Shown here piece by piece: positions 59,530-64,000 of a stretch of DNA of 64,000 bases. Location of the stretch: contig CM055318.2 in assembly GCA_029255685.2 (NCBI GenBank), positions 3,539,001 through 3,603,000 of the forward strand, read 5' to 3'. This stretch comes from Silene conica (Eukaryota > Streptophyta > Magnoliopsida > Caryophyllales > Caryophyllaceae). The first letter of the stretch is position 1. Each line of letters begins with the position of its first letter. Both the position numbers and the translations under genes were made by a program. The notes under the pieces were generated by a model. The model was given only the letters and a program-made list of their open reading frames with translations, did no database searches and was not told the DNA's origin.

Positions 59530-61510
59530 CTAGTGTTATGCCCGTACAAAAAATGTACGGGTCTATTTCTAAAAATTTCGTAAATATATTAAAAAAGTAG
59601 TAAAAATATAATTTAATATGAACTTAAAGGAGAAATATATAAATTATGAATTCGGGGATGATTTTGACTCCAAATAATTGATTTACTGGTATAATTAAAT
59701 TTTTTTTAATGATTATATAAATTGAAATAAATAATCATGACATTATGAAATAAATTTGAACCATATAAAATAGATAAAGAAATTGTATTGTATTTCTATA
59801 TCTTACCCTTTAAATAACTTACTCTCTAAATGAAAGTAAAATGATAGAAATATTTTTAATAGCAGTCTCTTAAAATTTGTGGATGATTTTATAAAGAAAA
59901 TAATAATGTATTGTTATTAAGACCATCTTTTTACTCGATGTTAACGTAGTTTTAATTGACTAATTCTCGAAGGTTGTTATATTTTCTTAAAAATCGTAAA
60001 TTTATATTTTTTTTTGTTAATTTAATGGGTTGGGTTTATTTGATCTTATTCAAAAAAAATTGATCTACGTTTCTTTCATTTTTTAATCTACGGTTTTTTT
60101 GTTAATTTTTATCTCGTGTATTTTTTTCATTTTTTTTAATTTTATGGGTTGGGTTTATTTGATCTTATTCAAAAATCTTTGATCTACGTTTCTTTCATTT
60201 TTTAATTTACGTTTTTTTGTTAATTTTTATCTCCTCGTATATTTTTTTCATTTTTTTAGATATACGTATGTTCGTTAATTTTTAACCCTTTGTATAATTT
60301 TTTCCGTTTTTTTTTCGTTTTTCATACCTCTAAATATTTGTTAATTACTTCTAATTGTCCAACCTTTTTTAATATTGTTGAATTTTATGTTTCTGGGTAG
60401 AATTTTAGTGATTTTTTTATTTTCGAATTTGGAGTAAAGTTGTTTTTTTTTATTATGGAGATAAAAATTATTTGTAACTTTAGAATGTTAAATGGAGAAA
60501 AGTAAAAAGAAGAAAAATTAAATCTCCTAATGTGAGTGGTGGGACATGGCGAGAAGGAAGGTTTTTAATTTCCTAAAATTAAGCAACCAATGAAAAAGCA
60601 GGAAAAGTTGTTCCTTTTATTGATAAGGGATTTAATCTAAACCCGTATATAATAAAACGGCATTGTATATTTTTGTTGACCCCAACTATTTCTGAGCTTG
60701 TAAAAATATATATTTTGGGCTAATAGATAACCATAAAAACATGGATCAATATAGATGCATGAGTCGACAATATCACCTAATAATAATTATTACTCGTATT
60801 ATTTTATGTGGCCTTAATTTACCATTTCGCAAAATTCTACTTTACGACGGTCGCACATGCGACTAGTAGGAAAGTGATCACATTTTGATACGTAGTGACC
60901 ACTTTTGATTAAATAGTGACCTTTTTTCATATTTTTGGAAATATAGATATTTTTAGGATTTATTTTTCATCAAAATCTTAAAATTTGGGCCTCGTGTTAA
61001 ATTTAATGTATATGTTTTATATAGTATATAAATTTGCTTTTATACATTTTAATTGTCACAAATTATAGAGTAATACGGTCTCATATAAAAAGTTGTTCCT
61101 TCAGTGCTAATAAACGATTTTTCTTTGTATATATGTTGATCGTCTTATGGTAGGAGAGTATGAGACCGTTCATACAAAAATTCTAATTTAATTTTAATTG
61201 TCAAGGTATCCAAGAGGTTAATTTTCCGGAATTGTAATTTTTTTTTTATTAAAATTTGTTGTCCCCTATATAGATTTCCGATTTTTTTAAAATTTTCTTT
61301 TATTGTAATGTTGAATGTGATTAATTTTTTTTATTATAAGCTTTTTAACATATGAATATGTATATGAAAAATAATAAGAAATGAGGAGAGAGGGTAATTA
61401 ATTGGAGAGAGTAGGTGGAGAGAGTGGGGTTGGTTAATGTGAAAAAAAAAAAAAAAAAAAATTCAGCCAATCACAAGCGTAGAAAAAACCTTCCTTTTAT
61501 AGATAGGGGA
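59530..61510 (-). mobile_element. Helitron D, non-autonomous, with an internal second 5' end
   Basis: Minus strand: 3' end is hairpin CCCGTACA-ttttt-TGTACGGG, seven bases, then CTAG (59533-59530) with A at 59529. The 5' end TCCCCTATCTATAAAAGGAA starts at 61510, next to T. A second 5'-type end TCCCTTATCAATAAAAGGAA starts at 60630, also next to T, so either a 1.1-kb element (59530-60630) lies against a truncated relative or one element has two 5' ends. At about 60015-60260 a ~125-bp block with TGGGTTGGGTTTATTTGATC is duplicated. A 20-A run is at 61442-61461. No protein genes. Confidence 0.72.
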
Positions 61511-61737
61511 TGAGAATAGAGTAATACTACAGTGGTGTAATTTCTATATTCATGGCCCAATTACTACTCTCAATCGATCACTTGATTAAAGTGTAAAAAG
61601 ATGCTTAATTTTTTACGTAGTATTAACATTCTTATATAACATATACACATCGAATAAAGGTTATTTTGATAATTGATTAGATACTTTAACACTGTCTAGT
61701 TCTATTGTTTTCTTTTGGAATAACTATTTTATGAGAT

Positions 61738-62052
61738 TAGGGTTGTAACGAGACAAAATAACTCACGAGTTACGGCAACTCGAGCTTGACTCAATCAAAG
61801 CTCGGTTACCGCTCGGCTTGTACTCGGGCTCGACTTGAATAGCTCGTGAGCTGTTTGAATTTGGATAATTAGATAAGATATTATTCATATTTTATAAAAT
61901 ATTCTGTCATGATTATATATTTTAATTATATATGTCTAAAATTTCTCATTGATTTTCCAGTATTTGTATATAAACCTTTCGAAACTTGTTATGAAAATAT
62001 CGAGAGGAAAAAAGAAAATTTAACAATTATATATAGGCTCGAGTTGAGCTCA
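61738..62052. mobile_element. hAT-like MITE truncated by satellite array 2
   Basis: Starts TAGGGTTGTAACGAGACAA and has the GAGCTCG-rich interior seen at 48232-48710. It stops at GAGTTGAGCTCACC, directly against satellite sequence, with no right terminal repeat. Confidence 0.7.
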
Positions 62053-63655
62053 CCTTAAAATATTTTGTGTGATTTATGGAAAATTTTTTGTGGAACCCTG
62101 TAATTTCAAAACCGTGTATTAATGTATTATACACTTTAATTTTAGCCGTTCGGGGGTCGTACTGAATCAAAATTATTTTTCTCCCGGTTTTTTCGAAATT
62201 TCTACGGGCTAATTTCAATAGTTAGCCAATTCGATTTCTGACCAAAATAACAAGTATAACTCAATTTTGCACGATTATCGGAGATTGACAAATATTAGTT
62301 TATCGCATATCAGATCCCCCAAATATTCTCAGTTTCTCCTAAAACTTTTCATGGCCTATTTATCTGATATGACGAATATTTTGTGTGATTTACGAAGAAT
62401 TTCTAACGGGACTTGAAATCACGAAACCCGTGTATTATATACTTCAATTTCAGCAGTTCGGGAGGTCATACCGGACCAAAATTCTTTTTTTCCCGGTTTT
62501 TCAAAAATTTCTCCGAGGTAATTTGAGGAGGTAACCAATTTGATTTCAGGCCATTATAAAAAAGCATTACTCCATTTTTCACGATTATTGGAGATTTGAC
62601 AAATATTGGTTTATCACTTACCCTCCAAACGTTCTCTGTTTTTCCTCAAATTTTTCGTGGCGTCTTTACCTGAGCTCAAGAACATTTTGCGTGATTTACG
62701 AAAAGTTTTGTTCCGGAATTCTGAAATCCCGAAAATCATGTATTATACACTTCAATTTAAGCCGCTCGGGAGGTCGTACCGGACAAGAAATATTTTTCTC
62801 CCGGTTTTTAAAAAATTTATGCGAGCTAATTTTAGGAGTTAACCAATTCGATTTCAGATCAAAATAAGGAGGATTACTTCATTTTTCACGATTATCGGAG
62901 GTTTGACAAATATTGGTTTATCGCATACTGGAACCTCCAAATGTCCTCGGTTTCTTCTCAATTTTTGTGTAGCTTCTTTATATGATCCGTTGAACATTTT
63001 GTGTGATTTACGGAAAATTTGTTCCGAAATCTCGAAAATCGTGTATATACACTTCAATTTCAGCCGTTCGGGAGGTCGTACCGGACCCGAATTATTTTTC
63101 TCCCGGTTTTTCAAAAATTTATGCGAACTAATTTCAAGAGTTAACTAATTCGATTTCAGGACAGAATAACGAGTATTATTCCATTTTTCACGGTTATCGG
63201 AGTTTTGACAAATATTGGCTTATCCCATATATACCGGAATCCCCAAATGTCCTCTGTTTCTGCTCAAATTTAGCGTGATCTCTTTATCTGATATGAGGAA
63301 CATTTTGTGTGATCTACGGAGAATATTGTTCCGGGACCCTGAAATCCCGAAAACTGTGTATTATACACTTCAATTTCAGCCGTTCGGGAGGTTGTATCTG
63401 ACCGAAACTCTTTTTCTCCGGGTTTTTCAATAACTCGTCCTTTGTCGTTTTAGGAGTTAACCAATTCGATTTCAGGCCAAAATAACGAGCATTACTCCAT
63501 TTTTCACAATTATCGGAGATTTGACAAATAATATTGTTTTATCGTATACCGGACCCTCAAATGTCCTTTGCATATCCTCAAATTTTGCGTGTCCTCTTTA
63601 TCTAATCAAAAAAATATTTTATGTAGTTTACGGAGAATTTTTTTCTAGAACCCTG
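62053..63655 (+). repeat. ~310-bp satellite array 2
   Basis: About five monomers of the same family and orientation as 42368-44643. The CGATTATCGG landmark or a close variant recurs near 62271, 62581, 62887, 63191 and 63505, so periods are 304-314 bp. The array begins in mid-monomer at the truncated hAT-like element and ends in mid-monomer near AGAACCCTG. Confidence 0.92.
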
Positions 63656-63728
63656 TCGATCTTTTTAATTGTTGATTAAAATTTTTACTCTGTATATACT
63701 TGTAAATAGAATTAGAGGTTTAAGAAAC

Positions 63729-64000
63729 TAGGGCTGAGCAAAAAATCCGATGATCCGAATTGATCCGACATCCGATCCGTATCTGATCCGAATTAATGGA
63801 TATCTGATCCGAAAAGTGGTTTGATTTGGATACCCGTATCCGAAATATTTGTATATCGGATCAAATATGGATATCTGGCTTAAAATTTTGGATATCCGAT
63901 ATCTGAAAGTTATTGGATCGGATATCAAATATCGGATCGGATATCCGATATCCGTGTAATATCCGATCCGTACCTGATATTTGATCCACAAATATTAAAT
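63729..64000. mobile_element. hAT-like MITE, GGATATCCGA-rich, cut by window end
   Basis: Starts TAGGGCTGAGCAAAAAATCC and continues as variants of ATCCGATCCG and GGATATCCGATATC. This is the style of the TAGGG-ended hAT-like elements elsewhere in the window. The right end is outside. Confidence 0.5.

Overview
The window is AT-rich, gene-poor nuclear DNA from a plant. The evidence is spliced genes of plant-specific or plant-expanded families (NPH3, oil-body-associated protein, a plant GT17 glycosyltransferase), GT-AG introns, a Ty1/copia retrotransposon, Helitrons, tRNA-derived SINEs and many MITEs. A eudicot is likely. Caryophyllales is my guess from the general look of the repeats, and nothing in the sequence proves it.

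Layout. 1-4560: most of a Ty1/copia element, cut by the left edge, with a long open gag-pol frame and its 3' LTR. 6390-6674: a small serine-rich-like gene. 6842-20057: two nested non-autonomous Helitrons on the minus strand. The outer one carries the spliced 3' end of a captured gene. The inner one (9737-20051) holds three tandem 3141-bp units, each with its own Helitron 3' hairpin and CTAG end, plus four tandem copies of a 5'-terminal block. 23242-26362 (minus): a four-exon NPH3/BTB gene. 32767-34899 (minus): a three-exon oil-body-associated protein gene with RY and ABRE-type motifs upstream. 42368-44643 and 62053-63655: two arrays of one ~310-bp satellite in the same orientation. 44857-47035: a plus-strand Helitron with a duplicated 3' end and an RNA-type long hairpin. 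54825-56944 (plus): a two-exon GT17 N-acetylglucosaminyltransferase gene with a tandem (NAGNAG) acceptor. 59530-61510: another minus-strand Helitron. SINEs, hAT-like, Tourist-like, Stowaway and Mutator-like MITEs lie between these.

The host genes do not form a pathway. They are independent genes: auxin/phototropin-type signalling scaffold (NPH3), seed oil bodies (OBAP), Golgi N-glycan modification (GT17) and one unknown small protein. The most unusual structure is the set of Helitrons with repeated termini, above all the triplicated 3.1-kb unit inside a Helitron that itself sits in the terminal bases of a related one. No CRISPR, rRNA or convincing functional tRNA gene was seen.
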